Shown: in pieces, positions 7,753 through 16,266 of the stretch
Layout of the letters: the number at the start of each line of letters is the position of its first letter
Numbering within the stretch: the stretch's first letter is position 1
Assembly: GCA_016214955.1 (NCBI GenBank)
Contig: JACRMN010000023.1
Span: forward strand, 398,501 to 462,500
DNA: 64,000 nucleotides
From: Deltaproteobacteria bacterium
GTDB taxonomy: Bacteria; Myxococcota; Myxococcia; Myxococcales; Anaeromyxobacteraceae
Reading direction: 5' to 3'
Position numbers and translations under genes: made by a program
Notes under the pieces: generated by a model
Databases searched by the model: none
Seen by the model: the letters and a program-made list of their open reading frames with translations, nothing else
Told to the model about the DNA's origin: nothing

Positions 7753-7786
7753 GAGACCTCACCTGCACTCACGCCGGTGGGGTCTC
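7753..7786 (+). terminator. candidate terminator downstream of tRNA-Arg
   Basis: A 10-bp stem (GAGACCTCAC with GTGGGGTCTC, one G-T pair) and a 14-base loop begin 10 bases after the CCA end. The following bases (TTCGTTGTTGG) are moderately T-rich, so an intrinsic terminator is plausible. Confidence 0.55.
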
Positions 7787-7989
7787 TTCGTTGTTGGTCG
7801 CTGCTCCGCGCGAAGTGTCAGAAGGCGTCCAGGCTCCGCGCGTGTACTCGCGCGCGTTGCGATCCGCGCTCCGGCTGACGCGACCGCCGCGAGCGGAGCT
7901 CGCAGGAGCGGCCGGAGGCGGGCATCACCACCCCGGAGCCCGGAGTGGTGATGCTGCGCCCCTCGATCTTCGCCGCTACAGGGCGCTCA

Positions 7990-8860
7990 GGGTCGCCACG
8001 GCCGGGGCGGCGCTGCTGCCGTTGCTGGTCTGCAGCGCGCCGGCGGGCAGCGTGTTGACGTAGACGCCCGCGGCGGGCACGTACACGTCGAACTGCACGG
8101 TGCAGGAGCCGTTGGCGGGGATCGAGCCTCCCGTCAGGGTCACCGTCGTGTCGCCCGCTGCCGGCGTGAACATCCCGCCGCAGGTGTTGCTGGCGTTGGG
8201 GCCGGATCCCCAGTCGACGCGCGGCAGCGGCTTGCCGCTCTTGGTGACCAGCGCCTTCTCGCCGGCCACCATCAGGCCGCTGGGCAAGGTGTCGACGAGT
8301 GGCCCGGTGAGGCTGGCGTCGGTGCCGTCCGGGTTGCTGAGCGTGATGGTCACTGTCGAGATCCAGCCCGCGGTCATGCTCGACGGGCTGAAGGCCTTGA
8401 CCAGCGTGGGCGCGAGGACCCCGGGGGCCGTGGCCGTCAGGGTCGCGGCGGCCTCGTCGGCGTTGCTGCCGTTGCTGGTCTGCAGCGCGCCGGCAGGCAG
8501 CGTGTTGACGTAGACGCCCGCGGTGGGCACGTACACGTCGAACTGCACGGTGCAGGAGCCGTTGGCGGGGATCGTGCCTCCCGTCAGGGTCACCGTGGTG
8601 TCGCCCGCTGCCGGCGTGAACATCCCGCCGCAGGTGTTGCTGGCGTTGGGGCCGGACCCCCAGTCGACGCGCGGCAGCGGCTTGCCGCTCTTGGTGACCA
8701 GCGCCTTCTCGCCGGCCACCATCAGGCCGCTGGGCAAGGTGTCGACGAGCGGCCCGGTGAGGCTGGCGTCCGTGCTGCCCGGGTTGCTCAGCGTGATGGT
8801 GACTGTCGAGATCCAGCCCGCGGTCATGGTGGAGGGGCCGAAGGACTTGGCGAGCGTGGG
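7990..8860 (-). repeat. two near-identical 450-bp repeats inside the DUF11-type region
   Basis: Blocks spaced exactly 450 bases apart (for example 8071 and 8521, 8101 and 8551) differ at only a few positions and encode two 150-residue repeats. A third, more diverged unit lies upstream, up to about 9130. Such identity suggests recent duplication or gene conversion and makes the locus prone to recombination and misassembly. Confidence 0.85.
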
Positions 8861-9028
8861 CGGGGCGAGCGTGGGTGGAACGACCACGGGGGCGGCGACC
8901 GTCAGGGTCGCCTCGGCCGGGGCGGCGCTGCTGCCGTTGCTGGTCTGCAGCGCGCCGGCGGGAAGCGAGTTGAGGTAGCTGCCGCCGGCGGCGGCGGTCA
9001 CGCTCACCGTCACCGTGCAGGAGCCCCT

Positions 9029-9132
9029 GGCCGGGATCGTGCCTCCCGTCAGGGTCACCGCCGAGCCGCCCGCGGTGGCCGGCCGGGATCGTGCCTCCCG
9101 TCAGGGTCACCGCCGAGCCGCCCGCGGTGGCC
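9029..9132. repeat. 52-bp perfect tandem duplication causing a frameshift
   Basis: Copy one is 9029-9080 and copy two 9081-9132, identical base for base. Because 52 is not a multiple of three, the second copy disrupts the surrounding ice-binding-like gene. It is the only lesion needed to explain the split frame. Confidence 0.95.
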
Positions 9133-10124
9133 TCGAGTGCCCCGCCGCAGGTGGTGACGGCGCCGGGTGTGGCGGCCAGCACCAGGCCGTCGGGCAAGCT
9201 GTCGACGAGCGGCCCGGTCAGGCCGGCGTCCGCGCCGTCCGGGTTGCCCAGCGTGATGGTGAGGGTCGAGATGCCGCCCGCGGGGATGGCGGCCGGGCCG
9301 AAGGCCTTGCCGAGCGTGGGCGCGGCGGGAACGGTCGGCGTCGCGCCGCAGGCCGACGTGCCGACGGTGTTGGAATCCAGCGTCACGGCGCCGTTGCGGG
9401 CCAGGACGCTGCCGGACACGCTCGCACCGGTAGTGAGCGTGATGCTGGTGAGCGCGATGACGTGCCCGATGAACGAGGTGCCGGTCCCGAGGGTCGCGGA
9501 GCTGCCGACCTGCCAGAAGACGTTGCAGGGCTGTCCACCGTTGGTGAGCAGGACGGACGAGCTGGACGCCGTCGTGAGGGTGCTCCCTGCCCTGAACAGC
9601 CAGACGGCCGTGGCGTCGCCACCGGCGTCGAGCGTGAGCGCTCCGGTCAGCTGAGCCGTGGACGAGAAGCAGTAGACCCCCGGCACGAGCGTGAGCCCGC
9701 CGAGGTCCTGGCCCGTCAGGTCGGAAGTGCAGGCCTGGTCCGCCAGGGCGCCGCTCACGGTGGTGGTGTCGTTCTGGGCCTGGAGGGCCACCGCGTCCGC
9801 TGCGTGGATCGTCCCGCCGGCCACGAGCCCCGGAGGGAAGCCGGTGACCGCCGAGCCCGGGCTGACCCCCAGGTCGCCGGTGATGACGCTCGGGCCGGTG
9901 TTGGTCACCGTGGAGCCGCCCAGCACCGCGAAGGTCCGCGCCACGCCGAGGGGCGGTGCCAGGGCCGACTTGGCGCTGGCCGCGGGAGCACCCTTCCTCT
10001 CGGTGCCGCATCCTGCCAGGTGCAAGATGGGGAGGAGCAGGAGAACGGCCACCACCTGGACGGCGGCGGCGAGCCTCGAAGCCGGCGCTCGCGGCGTCGG
10101 TGCATGATTCGCTGGATTTCTCAT

Positions 10125-10550
10125 GAGGCGTCTCCTTGCCGGGAAGGGGCGTTGCGCGAGGGCCGGTGGACGGCCTCGCCGGCGGCGCGGAGCCCGACCC
10201 CCGCGGCAATGAGCGGGCCGTGTCCAGGCCCCAGGTCTGCACTCCCAGGCATGGCCGGGTGGGCCATGGGAACTCCTCGGTCGGCCAGACCCGAGTCGCG
10301 GCGCGACACCCGCGGCTGGAGCGTTCGCTGGCTCGCCGATCGCATCGCGGCCAGTGGTCGACCCGTCGAATCTCCAAAGCGCATTGCACGGGTCGTGCCC
10401 CTCGGGCGCGGCGCCAAAGGGCAATGGATTCGAGCGGGGGCCCGCGGCCGGGCATTCCGATGAGCCGTTCAGGAACGTTCGCCACTGGAGGTTGGCCTCG
10501 CGAGGCGAGGCCCGGGCGGGAGGCGCCTCCCGCTCGCACGCGGCCCGGGT
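10125..10550. other. 426-bp non-coding interval upstream of the ice-binding-like gene
   Basis: Lies between the PLD gene's end and the lipoprotein start. Reading frames across it have no recognisable protein or ribosome-binding site. The minus-strand leader has short hairpin potential near 10260-10300 (ACTCGG/CCGAG) but does not match a riboswitch that I can recognise. The end nearer 10550 contains the paired hairpins listed separately. Confidence 0.5.
10494..10533 (-). terminator. double hairpin after the phospholipase D-type gene
   Basis: Two perfect stems follow the stop codon at 10551: a 7-bp stem with a 4-base loop (10516-10533) and an 8-bp stem with a 3-base loop (10494-10512). They begin about 18 bases after the stop. 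No U-tract follows, so termination may depend on Rho or the structures may protect the 3' end. Confidence 0.5.
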
Positions 10551-11843
10551 TCAGAGCTGCGACTTCAGCGGCAGCACGAACTTCTCCAGGAACTTCTCCG
10601 TCCAGGGCCGCCCGCTCCACTCCTGGTACGAGTAGGCGCTCGCCTGGCGCAGGTCCTGCTCGAAGACGGCCGTCATCCGCTCGGCAAACGCGCGGTCGTA
10701 GACGTTGAGGCTGGCCTCGTCGTTGAGGCGGAAGGAGCGGATGTCGAAGTTGGTCGAACCCACCGAGACCATCTCCCGGTCCACGATCAGCAGCTTGGTG
10801 TGCAGCATGGTCGGCCGGTACCGGTAGATCTCCACGCCGGCCTTCAGCAGCTCGCCCCAGTTCTCCCGGGAGGCCAGCTTCACGGTCGCCAGGTCCATGT
10901 GCTCGCCCGGGAGCAGGATCCGCACGCGGACGCCCCGGTGGCGCGCGGCCACCAGCGCCTTGTTGATCAGCGCATCGGGAACGAAGTACGAGGCGGCCAG
11001 GTCGAGGGTCTGCGCGGCCGCCGCGATCGACATCAGGTACATCAGGTGCATGCTGTCGCTGCCGCCCGCCTGCGAGCTGATGAACAGGTGGGCATCCAGG
11101 TCGCCGAGCGGCTTCAGCTGTGGGAAGTACTCGGCGCCGTTGAGCACCTCGCCTGTGGTCCTGACCCAGTTGTCGTTGAAGGCAGCCTGGAACTGCGCGA
11201 CCACCGGGCCCTCGATGCGGAAGTGCATGTCACGCCAGTGCTCCGGGTCCTGCGCGCTCCCGAGCCACTGGTCGGCGATGCCGACGCCGCCGGTGAACCC
11301 CACCCTCCCGTCCACCACCAGGAGCTTGCGGTGCGTGCGGTTGTTCATGCGGCCGAGGTTGTACCAGCGCAGCGGACGATAGCGCTCGAGCTTGACCCCG
11401 GCATCCGTGAGCTGGTCGAGCATGGCCCGATCCATCTTGATGCTGCCGGCCCAGTCGATGATCACGTGGACCCGGATGCCGGCGCGGGCGCGCTCGGCCA
11501 GCGCGGTCGCGAACCTCTGACCGACCTCGCCTGACCAGTAGATGTAGGTCTCGAAGGTGATCGTCCGCCGTGCCCCGGCGATGGCCTCCAGCATGGCGGG
11601 GAAGATCTCGCTGCCGTTCTGCAGGTCGCTGGCGCGATTGCCGGAGAGGATCGCCGGCCCCATCAGCACGCCCATCTCGCGCCGGAACTGCGGGTCGGCC
11701 ACGCCGTAGCGGTGCTCGATCTTGCGCTTCAGCTCCTTCTCGGGCGTGACGAAGTTCATGCCCACGACGAGGGCCAGCACGGTCAGTGCGCTGGTGATCA
11801 CCAGGGCCCAGATGGTGCGCTTGCGACTCCAGCGAAAGGGCAT
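10551..11843 (-). CDS. cardiolipin synthase-like phospholipase D protein
   Basis: 430 residues with an N-terminal membrane segment (about 10-29) and two HKD motifs: His171-x-Lys173-x4-Asp178 followed by a GFTGG stretch, and His348-x-Lys350-x4-Asp355 followed by SVGSTN. Two HKD motifs plus an N-terminal anchor fit bacterial cardiolipin synthases, which join phosphatidylglycerol molecules at the inner membrane; other PLD-family transferases cannot be excluded. The ATG before PFRWSRKR is preferred because AGGA lies upstream and a basic stretch precedes the membrane helix; the frame extends 15 codons further. Transcribed alone. Confidence 0.85.
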   Translation of the reverse strand: MPFRWSRKRTIWALVITSALTVLALVVGMNFVTPEKELKRKIEHRYGVADPQFRREMGVLMGPAILSGNRASDLQNGSEIFPAMLEAIAGARRTITFETYIYWSGEVGQRFATALAERARAGIRVHVIIDWAGSIKMDRAMLDQLTDAGVKLERYRPLRWYNLGRMNNRTHRKLLVVDGRVGFTGGVGIADQWLGSAQDPEHWRDMHFRIEGPVVAQFQAAFNDNWVRTTGEVLNGAEYFPQLKPLGDLDAHLFISSQAGGSDSMHLMYLMSIAAAAQTLDLAASYFVPDALINKALVAARHRGVRVRILLPGEHMDLATVKLASRENWGELLKAGVEIYRYRPTMLHTKLLIVDREMVSVGSTNFDIRSFRLNDEASLNVYDRAFAERMTAVFEQDLRQASAYSYQEWSGRPWTEKFLEKFVLPLKSQL

Positions 11844-11954
11844 GGGGCGAATTCCTGCGCGCTGCCAGACCTGTAGGTCGGGCAGCACCAGCCCGCAGCA
11901 CCCATCGGCGCGGCCCTTCGGGGCCTGCGCGAACCGGCTCGCGGCCTGGGGTCG

Positions 11955-11987
11955 GGCGCGGCCCCGGTGGCCGGCCGTGGCCGCGCC
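11955..11987 (-). terminator. hairpin downstream of the BON lipoprotein gene
   Basis: A perfect 9-bp stem, GGCGCGGCC/GGCCGCGCC, with a 15-base loop that can itself fold. It lies about 140 bases after the BON gene stop and about 110 bases before the PLD gene start on the same strand. It could separate the two units. Confidence 0.3.
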
Positions 11988-12124
11988 GCCAGGACAGGCG
12001 CTGAATCGGCATGGCCCCTTGCAGCTCGGTCGACGCGCGACAAGAAGGCCCGCGGCGCCCGGGGGTGCCGGACGCGGCGGAGGTCTCGCTTCCCGCGGAC
12101 CCGCTGGAGTCCCCTGCCTCCGGT

Positions 12125-12604
12125 CTAGTCCGTCACGACCAGCTGGTTGTCGACTTCACTCACCCCGACCGTCCGCATCGCGATCTCGGCGATGGCCAGC
12201 TTCGCCTTGTCGCTCTTCACCGGGCCCCGCAGGGTCACCTTGGTGCCCACGGTGGCGACCTTCACGTCCGGGCTGGACCCGAGGGCGTCGTCGGCCAGGA
12301 TTCCCTTGCGGATGGTGGCGGTGATCTCGGTCTCCGCCGCGCTGCTCCCCTGCTCCGCGGGCGCGAGCCCGGCCTGGCGGCCTCGCTCGTTGGCGCCGGC
12401 GTTGTTGGCGTCCCTCGTCTGGCCGGCCGTCTCCGCTCCGTTGGACATGGCCGGGGCGGGAGCCGCGTCCGGGGTCGCTCTGGCGGTCGGGGCTGCCGCC
12501 GCGTCCGTGGTTCCGGCGGCGCGATCCTGGACCGACCTGGCCTCCGGCCTGGTGCAGGCCACGGCCGCGAGGGCACTGGTGAGGATGATGACTCGTGCGT
12601 TCAT
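12125..12604 (-). CDS. BON-domain lipoprotein
   Basis: 159 residues. A short lipoprotein signal ends LAAVAC (Cys17), followed by an Ala-rich, low-complexity linker of about 70 residues and a C-terminal BON domain (about 90-159; ITATIRKGILAD, VTLRGPVKSD, VDNQLVVTD). BON domains bind membranes or envelope components and occur in osmotic-stress proteins such as OsmY. AAAGGAG sits 5 bases before the ATG. The role is inferred as envelope maintenance. Confidence 0.88.
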   Translation of the reverse strand: MNARVIILTSALAAVACTRPEARSVQDRAAGTTDAAAAPTARATPDAAPAPAMSNGAETAGQTRDANNAGANERGRQAGLAPAEQGSSAAETEITATIRKGILADDALGSSPDVKVATVGTKVTLRGPVKSDKAKLAIAEIAMRTVGVSEVDNQLVVTD

Positions 12605-13148
12605 TCCGCTCCTTTGGGGTGGGTTTCGCTGCGTGGGGCGACGGGGGCCCTGTCGAGCTGGGGCGCCCGCTTCCGGTTCGACGACTCGGCAGCCATGACT
12701 GCACCCATCGTGCCCGGTGCAAGGTACGGCCGTTGCTGCGGGCTCACGCCCGAGCGGGCCCCGAGAACGGTATGGCGGCTGCTCCCGGACGTTCGTGGGC
12801 TGGCCGGCCGGCAGGCGAGGCTGCGAGGGAGCAGGCGACCCGTCGAGGTGCCGTCCCGGGGGCGCGGCATTCACGGACCGTCACGCACTGGGCGGATCTG
12901 GCGCACACCCGGACCGCGCGTACGGCCCGGGCGCCTTCATTCACCAACCGTGACTGGGTGCACGGGGAACCGGTGCGGCGAGGCGGGCCGGGCCGCCCTG
13001 CCCCGTCCTTCCACGACGCGGCGCGATCGCACAACCACGGCGGCGGGAACCCACCTTGGCGCACAGGCCCGGGAGCGGGGGGGCGTAGCCTGGCGGGAAC
13101 TCGTGCGCCGAGGACTGCGGGCCGAGCGCCGCGAGGGAGGGAGAAGCC
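12605..13148. other. 544-bp intergenic region between divergent genes
   Basis: Separates the minus-strand BON gene from the plus-strand secreted protein. Open frames cross it on both strands, but none has a family signature or a well-placed ribosome site. A 6-bp dyad TGCACC/GGTGCA (12700-12705/12716-12721) is the clearest structure. No strong sigma-70 hexamer pair was found. It may be only a long regulatory gap. Confidence 0.5.
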
Positions 13149-14036
13149 ATGCGGAGGATGATGGTGAGAACGGTGGTGGCGGTCCTGCTCGCGGCCAGCG
13201 GCGGTCCCGCGCTGGCCTGCCACCTCGAAGGTCGCGTGATCTGCGAAGAGCTCGGGCTCCCGGTGGAGGGAGCCACCGTCACCGTGACCGGGGCCGGCTT
13301 CACGGCGAGCGCACAGACCGACGGCGACGGCTACTACGTGGTCTCGATGCCCGAGACGTTCCCGGCGAGCTACGAGGCAACGCTGACGACGGGCCAGGGC
13401 ACCATCGTCGGATCGGCCACCCAGCCGTTCACGCTCACGCCCGAGGCCAGCATCGTCGCGGTCGACTGGGTGGTCGGCGGGCTGCCGGGCTGCGGGCGGC
13501 TCGGCTGCTGGCTCACGGGCGGCGGAGCCAAGTTCAGCAACATCGCCGGCGTCCTGGTGGCGGAGCGCGGGCCCAAGGTGAGCTTCGGGGGCAACGTCAA
13601 CCCCAGCTGCAGCCCCGAGCCGGGCATGGGCGGGCAGTGGAACCACGTGGACCACGAGCGCCGGCTCTTCTTCCAGGGCAGCCAGATCACCGTCGACCGC
13701 TGCGGCAACGTCGAGGGCATCGAGCCCGGCTCCACTTCGCCGGTGACGCCTTACAACTTCATCGAGTTCAGCGGGACCGGCCGGCTGAAGGGCATCGCCG
13801 GGAACAAGCTCGACCGCCCGCTGGTCTGCTTCGCGGCGCGCGCCGAGGACCGCAACGAGCCGGGCAGCTCCGGCCAGCGCGACGGGGCCTACCGGGACCG
13901 CTACTTCCTGCGGGTCTTCGACTGCTCGACGGGGGCCACCCTCCTCGTCCTGGAGACGACGGCCGGGGCCGCCGATCCGGTGGTGATCACCGACGGCAAC
14001 CTCCAGCTCCACGCCTCGAGCTGCGCGACCCCGTGA
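13149..14036 (+). CDS. secreted protein with carboxypeptidase-regulatory-like domain
   Basis: 295 residues. A Sec signal peptide (about 1-23, ending PALA) is followed by a beta-sandwich resembling carboxypeptidase regulatory domains (about 26-100: GRVICEELGLPVEGATVTV, then DGDGYYVVSMP). The rest is a Cys-containing domain with GGNVNPSCSP and ERRLFFQG, which I cannot assign. An even number of cysteines in the exported part suggests disulfides. GGGAGGGAGAAGCC precedes the ATG. Probably a secreted or cell-surface protein of unknown function. Confidence 0.75.
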   Translation: MRRMMVRTVVAVLLAASGGPALACHLEGRVICEELGLPVEGATVTVTGAGFTASAQTDGDGYYVVSMPETFPASYEATLTTGQGTIVGSATQPFTLTPEASIVAVDWVVGGLPGCGRLGCWLTGGGAKFSNIAGVLVAERGPKVSFGGNVNPSCSPEPGMGGQWNHVDHERRLFFQGSQITVDRCGNVEGIEPGSTSPVTPYNFIEFSGTGRLKGIAGNKLDRPLVCFAARAEDRNEPGSSGQRDGAYRDRYFLRVFDCSTGATLLVLETTAGAADPVVITDGNLQLHASSCATP

Positions 14037-14144
14037 CCGCACGGCGCGCCCCCGGGGCCGTGGCCCCGGGGGCGCCCGCCGGCCCCGCGGAGGCTCTCCA
14101 CCCCCTCGCACCCGAGTAGGATCCTGCGACGGGAGTCCAGCGCC

Positions 14145-16130
14145 ATGTCCTCGGGTCGATCGGTTCGAGAGCCGTCATCCTGGAGTGGCGCGGCCATCGG
14201 GCCTGCCCTGCTCGCAGCCACCCTGCTGACCGGCTGCGGTGGCGGCTCGGCCCCCGGGCCCATGGTGGCGGGCAACGGGTTCGCCCCCGCGACGGGCCCC
14301 GGCGACACCTCGGGCTACTTCCCTCACGCCCCCGGCGACCGGTGGCTCTTCCACTACACCTCCTCCGGGGCCGGCGCGAACGCCGTCGAGGGCACCCTGA
14401 CCGCCACGGTCGCGGCGCCGCGGACGGTGCTCGGCGTCAGCGCCACCGTGATCTCGCAGGTGGACTCGGCAGGCGGCGTCGGAAGCACCGACGAGTTCTT
14501 CGCCGCCAGCCCGGGAGGCGTCACCTACCTGGGCAACGACGACCCCGGAGACACCATCACGCCGTGGCTGGTGCCCTACCCGCGCGTGCTGTACCCGGTT
14601 GCGCTGGGAACGGTGGCCACCATCGACGCCCGGGGCCTGCCCGTCGGGACCGACCCGATCGGCAACCCGGTGACCCTGGACCTCACCCAGCAGATCGAGA
14701 ACCAGGCCTTCGAGCCGCTCCGCGTCGCTGCGGGCTCGTTCGCCACCGCGCTCAGGCAGGTGACCTCGATCTCCGGGACGGCACGGGACCCGGCCGTGGG
14801 CCTCACCCTTCCGTTCACCGGCAGCGAGACCCGCTGGTTCGTCCCGGGCGTCGGCCTGGTGAAGCAGTCGACAGCGACCGCGCTGGGCGGGGAGAGCAGC
14901 AGCAGCATCGCCGAGCTGAGCGGCTACACCGTCGGCGGAGTGCCCCGCGGGATCGGGTCCCCGACCACCGCGCTCGGCGGCCTCTCGCCGATCGGCGGCG
15001 GGCCCACCTCCATTCCCGCCACCGGGAGCGATGGCGCCGCCTTCCTCGCCGTCGCCCGGAAGGTCGCCGCCGGGCCCGGGAGCGGCTGGCTCTCGAGCTG
15101 GGTCGCCCAGCGGGTCGGCGCCGGCGGCGCGCCCCTGGGCGACAGCGTGGAGCTCGTCGCCCCGAGGGCGGTGTTCGACGCCGTCACCCCGCGAGAAGCG
15201 GCGGTCGCCTTCGACGGCTCGGGCTACCTGGCGGTCCTGGAGCGAGAGGAGGACCCGTCGATCGCGGGGCACGTGGCCTCCCTCGTCGCCGTCCAGGTCT
15301 CGGCGCTGGGCGTCGCGCTCGGGCCGGCGGCGACGGTGGCCGCAGCCACCGACGCCCTCCCCGCCGCCACCGCGCCCGCCCTCGCCTTCGACGGCAGCCG
15401 CTACCTCCTGATCTTCGTCCGCCGCAGCAGCGACGCCCTCCACCAGGTGGTGGGGGTGTTCGTCTCCCCGGCCACCGGGCAGGCGGACGGAGCGGAGTTT
15501 CCCATCGCCGAGGCCCCGGGGTACCAGTCGAGCCCGGCGGTGTCCTTCGACGGGTCGAGCTACCTGGTGGTCTGGAACCAGGAGCCCTGGCTGGCACAGA
15601 CGCGCGGTGTCGTCGCCAGGCGCGTCGACATGGCCGGGAACCTGCTCGGGACCGGCAGCATCGAGGTGTGCCGCCCGCCCGGCGGTCTCGGGGATCGACC
15701 CGCGCTGGCCTTCGACGGCGCGAACCACCTCGTCCTCTGGTCCGACATGACCGACATCCACGCCAACCGCATCTCGCCTGCCGGCGAGCTCCTCGACGGC
15801 GACGCGGCCAGCGGCGGCATCGCGGTGACGGCCGCACCGGGGACGAGCCGGGTCCTCCCGGCGCTCGCCTTCTTCGACGGCCACTACCTGGCGGCGTGGC
15901 TCGCGAGCTCGTCCCCGGGCATCTACGAGGGCCTGTTCGGCGCGCGCATCTCGCCGGCGGGAGCTGTCGTGAGCCCGGGGACCGCGGGCATGCGGCTGAC
16001 GCCGGGCGGCTTCCGGACCGGCCCGGCGCTCTCGGCCGGCGCGAACAGCGCCCTGCTGACGTGGCTCGACCCCGGCGACGCCCCGGGCGCCTCGGTGGGC
16101 GCCCTGGGCATCCATCCGTTCGGCAGGTGA
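14145..16130 (+). CDS. large lipoprotein with FDGxxYL propeller-like repeats
   Basis: 661 residues. A lipoprotein signal ends LLTGC (Cys31). An N-terminal beta-rich domain (about 40-260) starts with the GYFPHAPGDRWLFHY motif typical of secreted myxobacterial proteins. From about 280 onward, blades of 40-70 residues each contain FDGSGYLAVL, FDGSRYLLIF, FDGSSYLVVW, FDGANHLVLW or FDGHYLAAW, suggesting a beta-propeller. No catalytic residues were recognised. Followed after about 135 bases by another propeller lipoprotein in the same direction. Confidence 0.78.
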   Translation: MSSGRSVREPSSWSGAAIGPALLAATLLTGCGGGSAPGPMVAGNGFAPATGPGDTSGYFPHAPGDRWLFHYTSSGAGANAVEGTLTATVAAPRTVLGVSATVISQVDSAGGVGSTDEFFAASPGGVTYLGNDDPGDTITPWLVPYPRVLYPVALGTVATIDARGLPVGTDPIGNPVTLDLTQQIENQAFEPLRVAAGSFATALRQVTSISGTARDPAVGLTLPFTGSETRWFVPGVGLVKQSTATALGGESSSSIAELSGYTVGGVPRGIGSPTTALGGLSPIGGGPTSIPATGSDGAAFLAVARKVAAGPGSGWLSSWVAQRVGAGGAPLGDSVELVAPRAVFDAVTPREAAVAFDGSGYLAVLEREEDPSIAGHVASLVAVQVSALGVALGPAATVAAATDALPAATAPALAFDGSRYLLIFVRRSSDALHQVVGVFVSPATGQADGAEFPIAEAPGYQSSPAVSFDGSSYLVVWNQEPWLAQTRGVVARRVDMAGNLLGTGSIEVCRPPGGLGDRPALAFDGANHLVLWSDMTDIHANRISPAGELLDGDAASGGIAVTAAPGTSRVLPALAFFDGHYLAAWLASSSPGIYEGLFGARISPAGAVVSPGTAGMRLTPGGFRTGPALSAGANSALLTWLDPGDAPGASVGALGIHPFGR

Positions 16131-16266
16131 GGTCGGGCCAGCCGAGCGGGCGGGGCCGCGCCCGGCTGCCCGTGGCGCCGGCGTGAGGCAGCTGGCGAGG
16201 CGGCGCCCCACCCAACCGGGAGTCTCCGCGCGGCGCGTCCGCGACTAGCTTGGGTGGCTCCTGTCG

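Larger units (their letters stand above)
7976..10124 (-). pseudogene. ice-binding-like (DUF3494) lipoprotein with DUF11-type repeats, frameshifted
   Basis: The gene starts at an ATG with AAGGAGA 8 bases upstream. It encodes a lipoprotein signal ending LHLAGC (Cys39), then a DUF3494 ice-binding-like beta-solenoid domain (about residues 60-260, starting FAVLGGSTVTNTGPS). About 115-150-residue DUF11-type repeats follow (PTLxKxFxPS ... ITLxNP ... LVDxLPxGL ... VTLTGG). At 9029-9132 an exact 52-bp unit is present twice in tandem, shifting the frame by +1. Removing one copy joins the N-terminal frame exactly to the frame ending at 7976. As written, the shifted reading stays open to 7818 and would give a chimeric protein of about 768 residues. 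Surface or secreted adhesion-type role inferred; either a real mutation or an assembly error. Confidence 0.85.

Noticed and set aside
7581-7772. 63-residue minus-strand frame across tRNA-Arg
   Set aside because: Covers a complete tRNA gene on the other strand; no ribosome site and no homology expected.
10200-10330. Possible cyclic-di-GMP (GEMM-type) riboswitch upstream of the ice-binding-like gene
   Set aside because: Some short hairpins and a CTCGGGTCTGG stretch look suggestive, but the conserved GCAAA-type core and tetraloop receptor are absent.
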